Made by a program: the position numbers and the translations under genes. A stretch of DNA of 64,000 nucleotides. Source: Lagopus muta. Its lineage: Eukaryota; Chordata; Aves; Galliformes; Phasianidae. The DNA is taken from NCBI RefSeq assembly GCF_023343835.1, contig NC_064438.1, positions 16,783,077-16,847,076 on the forward strand, in the 5' to 3' direction. Below the pieces are notes generated by a model that saw only the letters and a program-made list of their open reading frames with translations, was not told where the DNA came from and made no database searches. This document shows positions 35,628 to 48,300 of the stretch, piece by piece; position 1 is the stretch's first letter, and each line of letters starts with the position of its first letter.

Positions 35628-35693
35628 GGGAGCTGCTAACGCCTGCCTCCCCCAGACCAAAAGATCGCAGCATCCTGCGTCGGTTGTAGCTGA

Positions 35694-35699
35694 AATAAA
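35694..35699 (+). terminator. BTBD18: BTBD18 poly(A) signal AATAAA
   Basis: Canonical AATAAA 67 bases after the BTBD18 stop codon. Cleavage 10-25 bases downstream falls at about 35710-35724, the same interval predicted for SELENOH. Confidence 0.8.
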
Positions 35700-35730
35700 G
35701 CACTAGAGCTGCAAGACGGAGTCGCAGAGC

Positions 35731-35736
35731 TTTATT
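35731..35736 (-). terminator. SELENOH: SELENOH poly(A) signal AATAAA
   Basis: Plus-strand TTTATT at 35731-35736. Predicted cleavage at about 35706-35720 coincides with the convergent BTBD18 cleavage site. Confidence 0.8.
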
Positions 35737-35797
35737 GGGGAAATAGCGCTGGTTAGCGTCTGCGGGCCGCCGGACTCCGGCGTTTCAGCGGAGGAGC

Positions 35798-35860
35798 TGC
35801 GGGGTCGGAGGCGATACTGGGGGCGGTGCCCCCCCTTGGTGCCGCCTCTTCATAGGCGCT
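35798..35860 (-). promoter_or_regulatory. SELENOH: Candidate SECIS element in the SELENOH 3' UTR
   Basis: On the mRNA (minus) strand, AUGA at 35853-35850 is followed by AGAGGCGG, an apical region with CCAAGG, then the complementary CGCCUC and a GA at 35806-35805. This gives the core quartet-stem arrangement (AUGA ... AA ... GA) with AGAGGCG pairing to CGCCUC. It lies about 70-120 bases after the stop codon, before the poly(A) signal, where eukaryotic SECIS elements occur. I folded it by eye only. Confidence 0.65.
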
Positions 35861-35924
35861 CGCTCCGTGAGGCCGCTCCCGGCGTGCCGTTGTCCGTGCC
35901 GCTCGCGCTCTGTGCCCGCCGCCT

Positions 35925-36477
35925 CTAGGCCAGGCTGCTCCGCAGAGCCTCCACCACGGCCGCGGGCTCGGGGAACTTCAGCTTGCGGGGCGGCCCCTTC
36001 CCGATGCCGCTCCACAGCTGCACGGCTGCGGGTAGACGCGGGCATGGGTCAGGGCCGCCGGGATGCACCACCACCACCACCACCTCCTCCTCACGGCCCC
36101 GCCTACTCACTGCTGCCGTCTTCCTTCACCAGGGACACCTCGAAGCTGTTCCTGCGGGGCTGCCGCGGGTTGATCTCTACGGCCAGGGCGGCCACGGCCC
36201 CGCGCAGGGCCTCGCTCAGTGCCGCCGCGTTGCGCCCGTACACGCGTCAGCTACGGCTGCGGGAGGCGGCAATCAGAGGGGCGCGCGAAGCCGCAGCCCC
36301 GGGGAGGGGGACTCACCTACCGGCGCTCACCTACCAGTGTTCGATGACGACGCGGGGGCCGCCGGCGTCCCCGGGGCTGCTCTCGGCCTTGCCACGGGGC
36401 CGCTTCTCGGGGGGATCCGCCTGCGCCTCCGGCTCGGCCGGGCGCCGCTTGGCGCGTTTCCTGCCGCCCGGAGCCAT
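35925..36477 (-). CDS. SELENOH: Selenoprotein H, with in-frame UGA selenocysteine
   Basis: Small nucleolar selenoprotein with a thioredoxin-like fold, linked to redox control and genome maintenance. Three exons are read on the minus strand: 36477-36335, 36256-36111 and 36025-35925, totalling 129 aa (human about 122). The N-terminus is basic (MAPGGRKRAKRRP). The strand before the redox motif reads VVIEH, then Cys-Arg-Ser-Sec: the Cys codon is split by intron 1 and the Sec codon is TGA at 36249-36247, about residue 51. It continues RVYGRNAAALSEALRG, NPRQPRRNSFEVSLVKEDGS and GPPRKLKFPEP, and ends in TAG. Read as ordinary code, the gene would appear broken at the TGA. Intron 1 starts at tandem donors. 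Confidence 0.93.
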
Positions 36478-36660
36478 TCCGCGTCCCGCTCCCGCCGCCA
36501 CGTGCCGCTCTCCGCCGCCGCGCTGCGGGGTGCCGCAACGGTGCTGCGCGCGGGCTCCGTTCCCCGGCGCTTCCGCCGAGGGAGCCAATCAGCGCACAGG
36601 ACGCTGGAGGCAGCCCCGCCCCCCGCCTGGTGGCCAACCCGCGGGCAGAGGCACGGAGCG
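36478..36660 (-). promoter_or_regulatory. SELENOH: SELENOH CpG promoter
   Basis: GC-rich stretch between the SELENOH start codon and the TMX2 poly(A) site, containing a CCAAT box (CCAATCAGCG) near 36582. The space for the 5' UTR and promoter is under 190 bases, so initiation lies almost immediately downstream of TMX2 termination. Confidence 0.6.
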
Positions 36661-36664
36661 GACA

Positions 36665-36906
36665 CGGGGGCGCGCACAGAACGTTTATTGTCAGCCAAAG
36701 AATACGCGCGAAGCGCAGGCCCGGCTCCTGGCTCTACCCTTCCCAGGAACCGGCGGGGCCGAAGACTAGCATGGGCCCCGGCCAGAACGAGCAGAGGGAG
36801 CGGCGGCCCCCGGGCTCAGTGCTACGTGCAGGGCCTCCCGCCGGCACTGCCTGGTCCCCAGCCGCAGGGGCGGTGGAGTGGTGACAGGTGAGAATGTGGG
36901 CAGTTT
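36665..36906 (-). other. TMX2: TMX2 3' UTR with poly(A) signal
   Basis: Short 3' UTR of about 240 bases after the TAG at 36909-36907. AATAAA on the minus strand is at 36689-36684 (plus-strand TTTATT). Confidence 0.75.
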
Positions 36907-38932
<2,026 letters not shown>

Positions 38933-39189
38933 CTTGTCCTCCGGCGACCGTCCGCCGCCTTCTCATTGGGCGGGCTGCCCGCACGTCTGCGCGGGGCGGG
39001 ACGTCCTCCCCGCAGGCCAATCGTGAGCGGCAGCGGCGAGAAATCTCAGCGCCGCGGACCAATGACGGGGAAAGAGAGAAGCGGCCAATCGAAAGGCTGA
39101 ACCCGAGTCTCCCTTAGCAACGGGGGCGGTGCCCGACCAATCGGCGCGCGGCGGGGGCGGGGCGGCCCCACGCGGGGCAGGCCGGGAAG
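38933..39189. promoter_or_regulatory. TMX2/MED19 bidirectional promoter with CCAAT array
   Basis: Only 257 bases separate the TMX2 and MED19 start codons. The interval contains CCAAT at 39017, 39059, 39085 and 39137 (plus strand) and an inverted ATTGG at 38965, plus GC boxes (GGGGCGGG near 38993 and 39153). No TATA box is seen. Further CCAAT boxes lie in MED19 intron 1 (near 39440 and 39493). This is a typical NF-Y-driven, TATA-less divergent housekeeping promoter. Confidence 0.75.
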
Positions 39190-40352
39190 ATGGAGAACTT
39201 CTCGGCGCTGTTCGGCGGGGCCGAGCCGCCGCCCGCCACCGCAGCCGCAGCCCTGGGCTTCGGGCCCGCCAAAGCGGCGGGAGCAGGGGCCGCGCCGCCT
39301 CCCGCCGCCGCCGTTCCGCCGCCGGGCGAGGACGCGGCCCGCAAGGCCGCCTCCGGCCCCTTCTATCTGCTGCGGGAGCTGCCAGGTGCGGGCCGGGCCG
39401 CGGGAGGGGAGGGCCGCGGGGTGACGGGTGGCGCGCGGGGCCAATGAGAAGAGAGGGTGCGGGCGGGAGGCGCGGAATGACAGCTCGCGGGGCCAATGGG
39501 CGCGTGAGGCCGGGGCGCAGGGCGCTGAGGGGCCCGTCCGCCCGCAGGCAGCACGGAGCTGACGGGCAGCACCAACCTGATCACGCACTACAACCTGGAG
39601 CACGCCTACAACAAGTTCTGCGGCAAGAAGGTGAAGGAGAAGCTCAGTAACTTCCTCCCCGACCTGCCCGGCATGATCGACCTGCCCGGCTCCCACGACA
39701 ACAGCAGCCTACGCTCCCTCATTGAGAAGCCGCCCATCTGCGGCAGCTCCTTCACGCCCCTTACCGGCACCATGCTGACCGGCTTCCGCCTGCACGCTGG
39801 CCCGGTGAGCGCCTGGGGAGGGCCGGGGGGGTTGGGGGTAAGGTGAGGACCCTCTGACCTCAGCCCCTGCAGCTGCCGGAGCAGTGCCGCCTGATGCACA
39901 TCCAGCCACCCAAGAAGAAGAACAAGCACAAGCACAAGCAGAGCCGCACGCAGGACCCCGTCCCCCCAGGTAGGACTCTGCCCTGCAGGCCATATGCCCT
40001 GCTAACTCTGCACCACACTCATCCCACCTCTGCTTCCTGTAGAAACCCCCTCGGACTCAGACCACAAGAAAAAGAAGAAGAAGAAAGAGGAGGATCCAGA
40101 GCGGAAAAGGAAGAAGAAGGAAAAAAAGAAAAAAAAGGTAGGTTGGGAGCCGGCGTGCTGCTCCACTCTGCCTGCCCCAGCCCTGTGCCAGGCTGTAGTT
40201 GGGCAGCTCCAATGCATTTGGCTCCAGCAGTGCTTGGCACCACCGCAGTTTCACAAGGCCTCATGCCTATCCTTCTTCTGCAGAACCGACACAGCCCCGA
40301 GCACCCAGGGGTGGGCAGCTCGCAGGCCAGCAGCAGCAGCAGCCTGCGGTGA
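39190..40352 (+). CDS. MED19: Mediator complex subunit 19
   Basis: Subunit of the Mediator complex that bridges activators and RNA polymerase II. Five exons: 39190-39385, 39548-39804, 39873-39969, 40043-40137 and 40284-40352, totalling 237 aa (human 244). The start MENFSALFGGAEPPP matches the family. A low-complexity Ala/Pro region follows (residues 15-50), then the core with GPFYLLRELPG, STNLITHYNLEHAYNKFC and SFTPLTGTMLTGFRLHAGP. The C-terminus is extremely lysine-rich (KKKNKHKHKQ; then runs of Lys around 40065-40137) and ends with a Ser tract. The G|GTGCGG donor of exon 1 is GC-rich but phase-consistent. Confidence 0.96.
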
Positions 40353-40640
40353 GGCTGCACTGTGCCACTCAATGGAGCTCCCAGCCCCAGCTGCCTGCTG
40401 TGGACTCATCCCTCTCACAGAGCACAGCGGGGAAGTGTGGGCAGTCGTGGCCCCCACTTGCAGAGAGCATGGCCCTACAACCCCCCCGCCTGCACTGTGT
40501 GGCCCATGGGGACCTGGTGACACGGACAATGCTGGAATGGGGGTTCCTACCGTTGGCCTCTTATACCTAAACAACATGGTGCATTGGGATCTCTCTTTTT
40601 TATTCACCTTTTAATTAAAGTCTGCTCTGAGGAAGAGCTG
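40353..40640 (+). other. MED19: MED19 3' UTR with ATTAAA signal
   Basis: Short 3' UTR ending near 40635. The signal is the variant ATTAAA at 40614-40619 in an AT-rich context. Confidence 0.7.
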
Positions 40641-41110
40641 GTGCCAGTGGCGGCTCTGACTGTTGGCCAACGGGGCAGGGCAAGGAGCAGAGGCCTTGGC
40701 TCAGCCCCATCATACTCCAGCCCTTGCAGCTTTCTGGGCTGTGAAGAAAAGGGGGCAGGAGGACACAAGTGACCTTGGTACAGCACTGTGTTCCCCAGGG
40801 CTGCCCCTGTGGGGCTCCCACAGAAGAGCCAGAGCCTCACTGAATCCTGGGACGTATTCCTGCTTAGTGCCCTGACAGCTCCACTTACCTACACTACAGT
40901 AGGAGCGCTGTGCCCCAAAGTGTCCTGAGGAAGCTCATCCCAGCTGCGAGGCCAAAGGCGCTGTGGCAGCCCTTTGAGGCTGGGCCCAGCTCTCCTCGGC
41001 CCCCTCCCTTTCCACTCCAGAGGAGGAAGGTAAAGCAGAAAAATGAAGGACAGGAGCCTTCAGGGAATCCTCCATCCCTGGACACCACACAAAGCACACG
41101 CATGCCCGCT
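40641..41110. other. Spacer between convergent MED19 and ZDHHC5
   Basis: About 470 bases between the two predicted 3' ends. I see no gene, repeat or motif of note. Confidence 0.5.
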
Positions 41111-41111
41111 G

Positions 41112-42375
41112 AGGTGGCTCATTAAATATCCTTTTATTCCTCGTTTTTAAAATGGCTAATAATAATAATAATAAAAAAAAAAAACAATGGCATGGCTCTG
41201 CAGAGGCCACAGGAGAGATATTGCCATAGAGGAAAGAGTCAAGTAGTGCGAAGTTGCGTGGGCCCGGTGCGGGGTGGGCTCCCCAGCAGGGTGGGGGGTG
41301 GTGGGGCAGCACTGGGCTCCTTGGCTGCATTTTTGGCATGTGATGAGAAAATATTGCTTGACAGGGGATGTGCCTTACTGGCCTTCCTCTTCCCCAAATG
41401 GAAATTAAAACAACCACCTGACAGTCAGAAAAACTGATCGCCCATTAAAAAAAAATTAAAAATACTAATAAAAAAAAACAAACCCTGGGGAAACACTTAA
41501 AAAAAAAAAGGAACCAAAATATATAGCAAAATGTGCAGGTGCAGAAAGGTGCAGCTCTCACCTGCTCCTGCACGCCAGCAGCTCCCCCGGCCATCGCCTG
41601 CTTCACACCACCTCTGTAGCCATTGGGGAGAAGCCAGGCACAGTGGCTCCAAATCCAAGCACACAGGAGGGGAGCCTGCAGCCTGATAGATTCTAGCAGG
41701 GGACTTCAGGATCCCCCAAGTCCCAACATGGCATCGGCACCCCATGACCCCCAGGTGCCAGGAGCCCCTGAGTGTATCCCCCTTCTCATCCCTTGAGCAC
41801 AGGGGCCCTGGCCATGGATCCTGCAAGATGGTGGCTCAGGTGGGGAAGGGGAATGGGTGGTTTCTTCCTCTCTCTGGGTAAGATATATAATTTCTGCTTT
41901 TTTTTTTTGCTTTTTTTTTTTAATATTTATATTTATATATATAGATATTTATATATACACACACCTGATAACTCAGAAAGAGAAAAAAAATAGAATCCGT
42001 AACAATAATAATAAAAAAAAGTTATTCTGGTTTAAAAACAATCCATTCCTACCACGCTAGGCGAGCGATTGATTGCACAAGGCCCACAAGTGGCTGCCCG
42101 GCCAATGGTGGCAGGGCGCGAGGCTGCGGGACACGGCCCCCCCATGGCCTCCACACCTGGCCAGGGCAGCATCCCTGCCCCACACAGTCCTGCCGGGGTG
42201 TGAGTCAGCTCCTGAGTCCCAGGGAGGGGTGGAAAAAGGGAGAAAAAAGCCCTGGGGCTTCCAGCCCATCTCCTCATCCCCGTCGGCTGGGGGCTGCAGA
42301 GCGTCCGTGCCCATGGAGCCCTCTGGTGCCAGCGGGTGCCCAGCCAGGAGGTGAGCGGGCGAGCGGCTCTGCCCC
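41112..42375 (-). other. ZDHHC5: ZDHHC5 3' UTR
   Basis: About 1.26 kb from the TGA at 42378-42376 to a minus-strand AATAAA (plus TTTATT at 41133-41138). It contains AU-rich blocks: (UUA)n/poly-U from plus 41155-41185 and 42003-42020, and TA-rich 41925-41958. A Pumilio-type UGUAUAUA lies at 41959-41952 on the mRNA strand. Confidence 0.8.
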
Positions 42376-45300
42376 TCATACTGAGATCTCGTACGTGGTG
42401 CCCCCCACGCCAGAAACCTTCTTGACTCCTCCACGCGTGGGGCTGCTGACAGGCACGGATCCCGAGCCGGGGGTGGCCGAACTCAGGCTCTTGGGTTGCC
42501 CATTGGACTTGCTGTAGGATGTTCTCATCTGCATCTCGTCTCTGGGGAGGGAAGCAAGGACACAGGGTGAGCAGGTGAGCACAGGGATGGAGTAGCAAAG
42601 CACGGGGCACAGGGCAGTGGGAAAGGGGAGAGTAGGATCCCAGCACGGCTGAGCGAAGATGCAGCCCTGCCCTCCCCAAGGACACAAGGCAGACAAGCAT
42701 CCCTCAAGCCCACCAAGAAGCCCATGAAGTCTCCTAGGGACAGCACCAGTTCTGTGCCAGCAGGACTCAACCCCCAGCCCTCCCCACACCCCCCCAGCGA
42801 GGAGCTGCAGTGCACGCCCTGCGGGGCAGACAGTGGCAAAACTCACTTTGGTGCCAGTAACGGCTGCAAGGCCACCTCCTCGGTCTCGGGGACGCTGGCC
42901 TGAGACGCTGCTGGTTTTTGGCTGCTGTAAGACACAGATTTGCCCAAGTGGGGGGCAGCGGGCTGCTCAGGTGAGCCCAGGGAGCGCACCCGCAGCGCGT
43001 GGGAGGGCTCAGGCTTGCCAAAGCGGGGAGGGGCCGGGCGGGTGAGCGGATTCTTGCCCAGAGGCGAGCGCTTCGAATCGTCCGAGGAAGAGCTGGTGCG
43101 GGGGGCATGGCTGGAGCCTGGCGTCGACTGGATGCCCGAGTCTGCCAGCCCAGCATCGTCCTCCCTGCCCGCTGCGGGAGGCTGCTGGAGCAGTTTCTCC
43201 CGCTCCTGGATGGAAGCCACAATGTGGCGGGAGAGATTGTCATAGCGCACGGGTGAGGGCTCGCGGGGTGGCACATGCTTGGGTGAGACGGCGGCAGCAA
43301 AGCGGCCGTGCAGGTCGGTCTCTCGCTGCTGGGCGATGCGGGCCGAGAGGAAGGGTGATGTGTAGCCCACCGGTGGGTCGGGCTCGGGGCCGGCCTGCAC
43401 CGACTCGAAGTCGGGGCTGTCGGAAGGTGTGAGCAGGCTGTCATACGACAGGCTCCCGTTGCGTGTCTGGTTCACCAGGCTCTTGTAGGAGGTGGAGGTG
43501 GTGCCCTCGGAGCGGATGGACTGCAGGTGGCCCAGTTCAAAGCCCGTGCCCTGGGCCGACTTGAGGCTGGAGGAGCGGGAGCCACTGGACAGCGGGTCGA
43601 AGGGAAAGCCTTTGCCAAAGGTGGGCGAGCGGAAGCTCTCAGGCTCCAGGCTCGGCTCTGAGCGGTAGCTGGGCTTGCGGCCGCCTTCGCCAATGGAGTT
43701 GGGCTCCTTCAGGCTGTTTACTCGGCTCAGCTATGGGACAGGAACACAGCAGTCACTCCTGGGAACATGGGGGCCCCCAAAACTCTTAACGCCCACCCCA
43801 AACCCACCACCCAGAAAGCCACAGCAAAGAGCACAAAAGCAGCCCCGTAAGAGTGCTGCCTGTCAGCCAGCCACGTGCACAGCTTTACCTTGGCGCTGGT
43901 GGAATGGGGCAGGGCAGCTGAGCTGCTGCTGCTGCTGTATCCAGGCTGGTAGTTGTACATGGTGGGTGTCGGGGGGCTGTCCTTGCCTAGCAAGCTGCTG
44001 TCTGCAGGCAGGGGAAGAGAGAAAGACACTCACACGTGTGGCCACTAATGCAAACGCTGCGCGGAGTCCTCCCTCCCTTCCCCAGAACCGGCTCTGAGCC
44101 TTAGGAGGACAGACCGTGGAGGTGGAGGTGAGAGGAACAGGCTGGGGGAGAGTGCTCCAGGAATGGATGAAATGGAGCGGGATGGAAAATGGGTCCCCAC
44201 AGCACAGTGTTTCAGGCAGGCACTTCTCTGTCCCTGTAGCGGCCCTGTTCACATCCCACCTCTCTTGCAAAGCCAACACAGGTGTTTCTGAGCACCGTTT
44301 CGCTGGCGCTCAGGGAAGCAGGGCATGCAAGTCACGCAGGCTGCAACAAACAAACTTTGCCACCAAGCCAAGCCTGCCATTCCTTCTCCTCCATCCTGGC
44401 TGCGCTCCTGTGCCCATCTACAGCACAACAGCCCTTAAGCCTGCCCACAGCATCTCAGTGGCTCAGGACAAGCACCTTGCTGCCAAACAGTGGTTTCAGC
44501 TTGGCTTCCTGCGCTTTTCCAATAGATTAGAGCCAGCTGGAAGCATCCCACAGGCTTCTCCAATCACAAGGGCTGCGTGTAGCAGCCCAGAGACACGGGT
44601 GCACCCTGCTCCACAATGCGGCGGTGCTGACGTGCTTCAGGTCTACCCTGCAGCCTGTTCCTGCGACCCTGGCTCCTGGTCTGCCGGGCACAGCCCCGGG
44701 CTTCCCTCCCAGCGGCTGGCTGGGACCCTGCATGCCCTCCTTACCCTCGTTGGTGGCCAGGGTTAAGTGTGTCCTCAGGCCCGTGTAGCGGCTGAGGTCT
44801 GGCTTAGGTGGGGGTGGCGGTTCGGCATCAGCAGACTGGCTCTCCGTCACCTCCAGGCTTCCTTTGGACTGCAGAGACAAAGCGCAAAGGGTCAGCAGGG
44901 CACCGAGGCCTCAGCCCTCCCCTTAGCAGGCAGGGGGCATGCAGTGGTGTCATGTCTCTTGGTGCCCCTGGGCCTGTCCAACATCCTGAGTGCTCGAGGG
45001 CAGCACATGCCCCATGTGCTGGGAAGTGCCGTGGAAAGGGAAACCTCCAAACAATGCTGCAAGGGTGAAAGACGGGATAGGGAAGGGCAATGGAGTATGC
45101 AAAGCCTCATGTGGTCACTGCCACATGGGAGGGATGTAATTTCTATCCCCAGGGGACACAGAACAGGACAACACGGAGGAGGTGGAACATGACAAGGCTC
45201 ACTCGGTTCTTTACTCACGGATGCAGGCTTGCACCCCTGGGCTCCACGCAGGACCCCAACGTGGGGAGTGCTAATTCCCCCCTTCCTCACCTTCGTCCTC

Positions 45301-48300
45301 TTCAGCTCTGTCTGGATACCATTGTCCATGATCTTGACAGTGATTTGGCCATCTGACACATCGGGCCGCAGGAAGGGGGGTCTCACCAGCACCGTCTGCT
45401 CAGCCCTTGGGCGCCCCAGGTACCTGCCAGAACCCAGGGAGAGAGGGCAGAGAATGTGGTGAAGGCCCATAGATGGGGGTGCTTATGTTGGGTATTGGAC
45501 GGCTGGAGAGGCACAACCACACTTACCTGGGGGCTGGGGAGCTACACAGGACCCGGCTCACATTCTTACAGCAACCATTAGTGAAGGGGTTGACGCCACC
45601 TCGGAACTTGCCTGTCACCTGCGAGGTGGGGAGCATCACATTGGTGTGGGTGGCAGCCACAGGAGGTCTCCGGTCCACCCCCCACCCTCAGCAATGCCAA
45701 CCGGGTCAGGGTGCTCAGGATGTGACCAGCACAATCGTTGAGTAGTGCCAAGGATGGAGACTCCCCCATTTCCAGGCCCCTGTTCCAGTGTTGGGACTAT
45801 TCTCATGGAAGAGGTGTTTCCCTAATGTCTAATTGGAAACCGCCTTGGTTCAAGCTGCACCATTGCTTCCTGCACTTCCACTGCCCATTCTTAAGGGCCT
45901 GCTGGGCTCCTTCTTACCCACGACCACTCCTCAAATAGCAGCAGTGAGATCCCATTTCTCCAGGCTGCATAAATGAGGTCAGCTCAAACTCCTCTCACAC
46001 ACTGATGGCACTCCTCCCTCAACTATCTTGCCAGAAATCCCTTGCTCAATCCACCCTACGTCTATCTTGTGGAAGCAATCCCCAGAAGCCATCCCAATGG
46101 TCTGACACCAGCTAAGCACCCCACATCAGCTAGTACACATACCTGCTCGTTGGTAGTGCGGCCCCTTGCCACAAGCACCACGTGGAACCCAGTAAGGCCA
46201 GCGACAGGAATGAAAAACAAGCTGGCCACACACATCACAGCCATACTGCCGGTGGGCAGCTAAGGAATATGCTGGAGAAACAGGTAGCTGTAAATGTCCC
46301 TGTTCATTGCAGGGAACTAGGACTAGATGACCTCTAAGATCCCTCCCACTTCCAACGATCCTATGAATATCACAGCTCTGCTCCACCACATACACCCCCC
46401 AGCCCCACAACACTGTTCCCCCTCCAGCCTCTTCCTGAGCCTTCTTGGAGCGCAGAGGATACGTGACGGCCATGCGGACACCAGAGAGCTCTGCCTGGTA
46501 GAGGACATAAAGCAGACCAAAGCCGAACACCCCCATGATGTGTGTAGTGAGCGACAGCAGGAAGAGGAAGAAGTAACGGTAATTGCGCCGCCCGATGCAG
46601 TTGTTCACCCAGGGGCAGTGATGGTCGAACTCCTGTTGGTGGGGAGAAGACAGTGAGGGGTTTGGCTGGCAGCGCTCTGTGCCTGCACGAGGATTTTTGG
46701 GACTGATGGCTCAGCTCTGTGCCAAAATGCAGAGGCACCCTGGCAGCTGCTCACCTCCACACAGTTGTCGCAGACGCTGCAGTGGGAGCAGCGCGGTGGC
46801 CGGTAGAAGCGGCAGGTCGCACACCATTTCATGCGCACCTGAATGCCCTTGATCTCCACTGTCTTATAAAGCGGAGCTCGGAAGTCATCTTCCTTATCCT
46901 CATCTTCTTCAGCTAGCAGAGAACACAAGCACAGACACATGCTGAGACAGGGGGGAGATGTCAAATCCCAACTGGCCTTCTTCCCTCCCCACCTGGAAAT
47001 GCCCAGCAAAACCCTCCTCCGTCCCACCACAACCCCCCTAGGCTGTCCCAGGGATCATCAAATACAGGTAGAAAAGGTCGTGCCCCAAAACCACAGCACC
47101 CATCTGAGCCCAAGGCAGCCCATATGAGGTGCTGGGACTTATGCAACTTTCACCACTTGATCCTACCAACCGGCAAGGCCGTGAACCCAGAGCAACCTCC
47201 TAGCAGCATCTGTCACCATCTGATCCCATCCAGACAGGGCAAGGAGAGCTCTTCCCAAGTACTCTGGGATCAGGGAATCCTCTTTCCTCCTGAGGAAGGA
47301 ACTAGTTCTATCTCAGGTGATTCACAAGCTGGGTCACACTTACCTCGTGGGAATATGCCTGGGTCCATGAAGGTGGCCATGCTGAAGTTGGCCAGCACAA
47401 AGAGGAAGACGACAGCATTGTAGATGGGAATGACTGGGGAGACGTAGAGGCTGAGCCAAGGGCACCTGCAGACACAAAGGCTTTGTGACACCTGTCCTAC
47501 AGGCAGTTCCTTGGGCACTGCAGGGCCAGGCTTCTCTGCTGCATCTGGCAATGGTCACAACAGCCCTCCAAGAATGGTCACAACAGCCCCCTCCTGCAGG
47601 GGGGCTTCCGGAATGGCAAGGCCATTCTGCCAGCTTTGGGGGCACCCCAAGTGCATCAGCCATCCCCATGGACCTGCCCAAGGGTATCTACGCAAAAAGT
47701 GCTCCAGCAGTCAACCGAGGCACAACACACATCCCTTCTTAGTGGTGGCAAGAACAGGCAGAGCCAGTCAGACTGGCAGTGCCATGTGGGCTGCAAGAAG
47801 CTGCACTGGCATGGGGACACAGGATGGATTTTGCTTCCTTAGTGACACCCTTCCTTTGTCTCATCAGCGAGCATGGGTAGCATTTGGGGATCCCACAAGG
47901 GGACACAAAACCAGTAGCCTCGAGCCTGAACCCAGACGGGAGCTGCTGTCTGAGGCGCCCACTGCCCCAGCTGGCACCCAGCTCCTTCACAGGGCTGGGA
48001 GCAGGGTAGGAGCACCATCCCCATCGCCCTGCCCAGGCTGGGTGCAGGCTGAGGGCAGTGGGCTTCCCCCTCGGAGGCGCCAGCGTAATTCTCTAATCTG
48101 CTTTGCTGCTGGGAGTTTAATCCCGTGGATCTAGGGCAGCATCTGTCCCTCTCTTTCCCCCCACAGTGATAAACACAGATGGATTTAGGCGGTGAGTGCA
48201 GAGGGGGCAGAGCGCAGTGCTGGGCGAGCAGGGCGACATATGGTGTCAGCACCGTAATCCAGCACAGCTCTCCAGCAGGGAGCGGCGAAGGTGCACGTGC

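Noticed and set aside
35867-36891. Two plus-strand open frames of about 300 codons across SELENOH
   Set aside because: They are antisense shadows of SELENOH exons and its GC-rich flanks; SELENOH on the minus strand explains the sequence.
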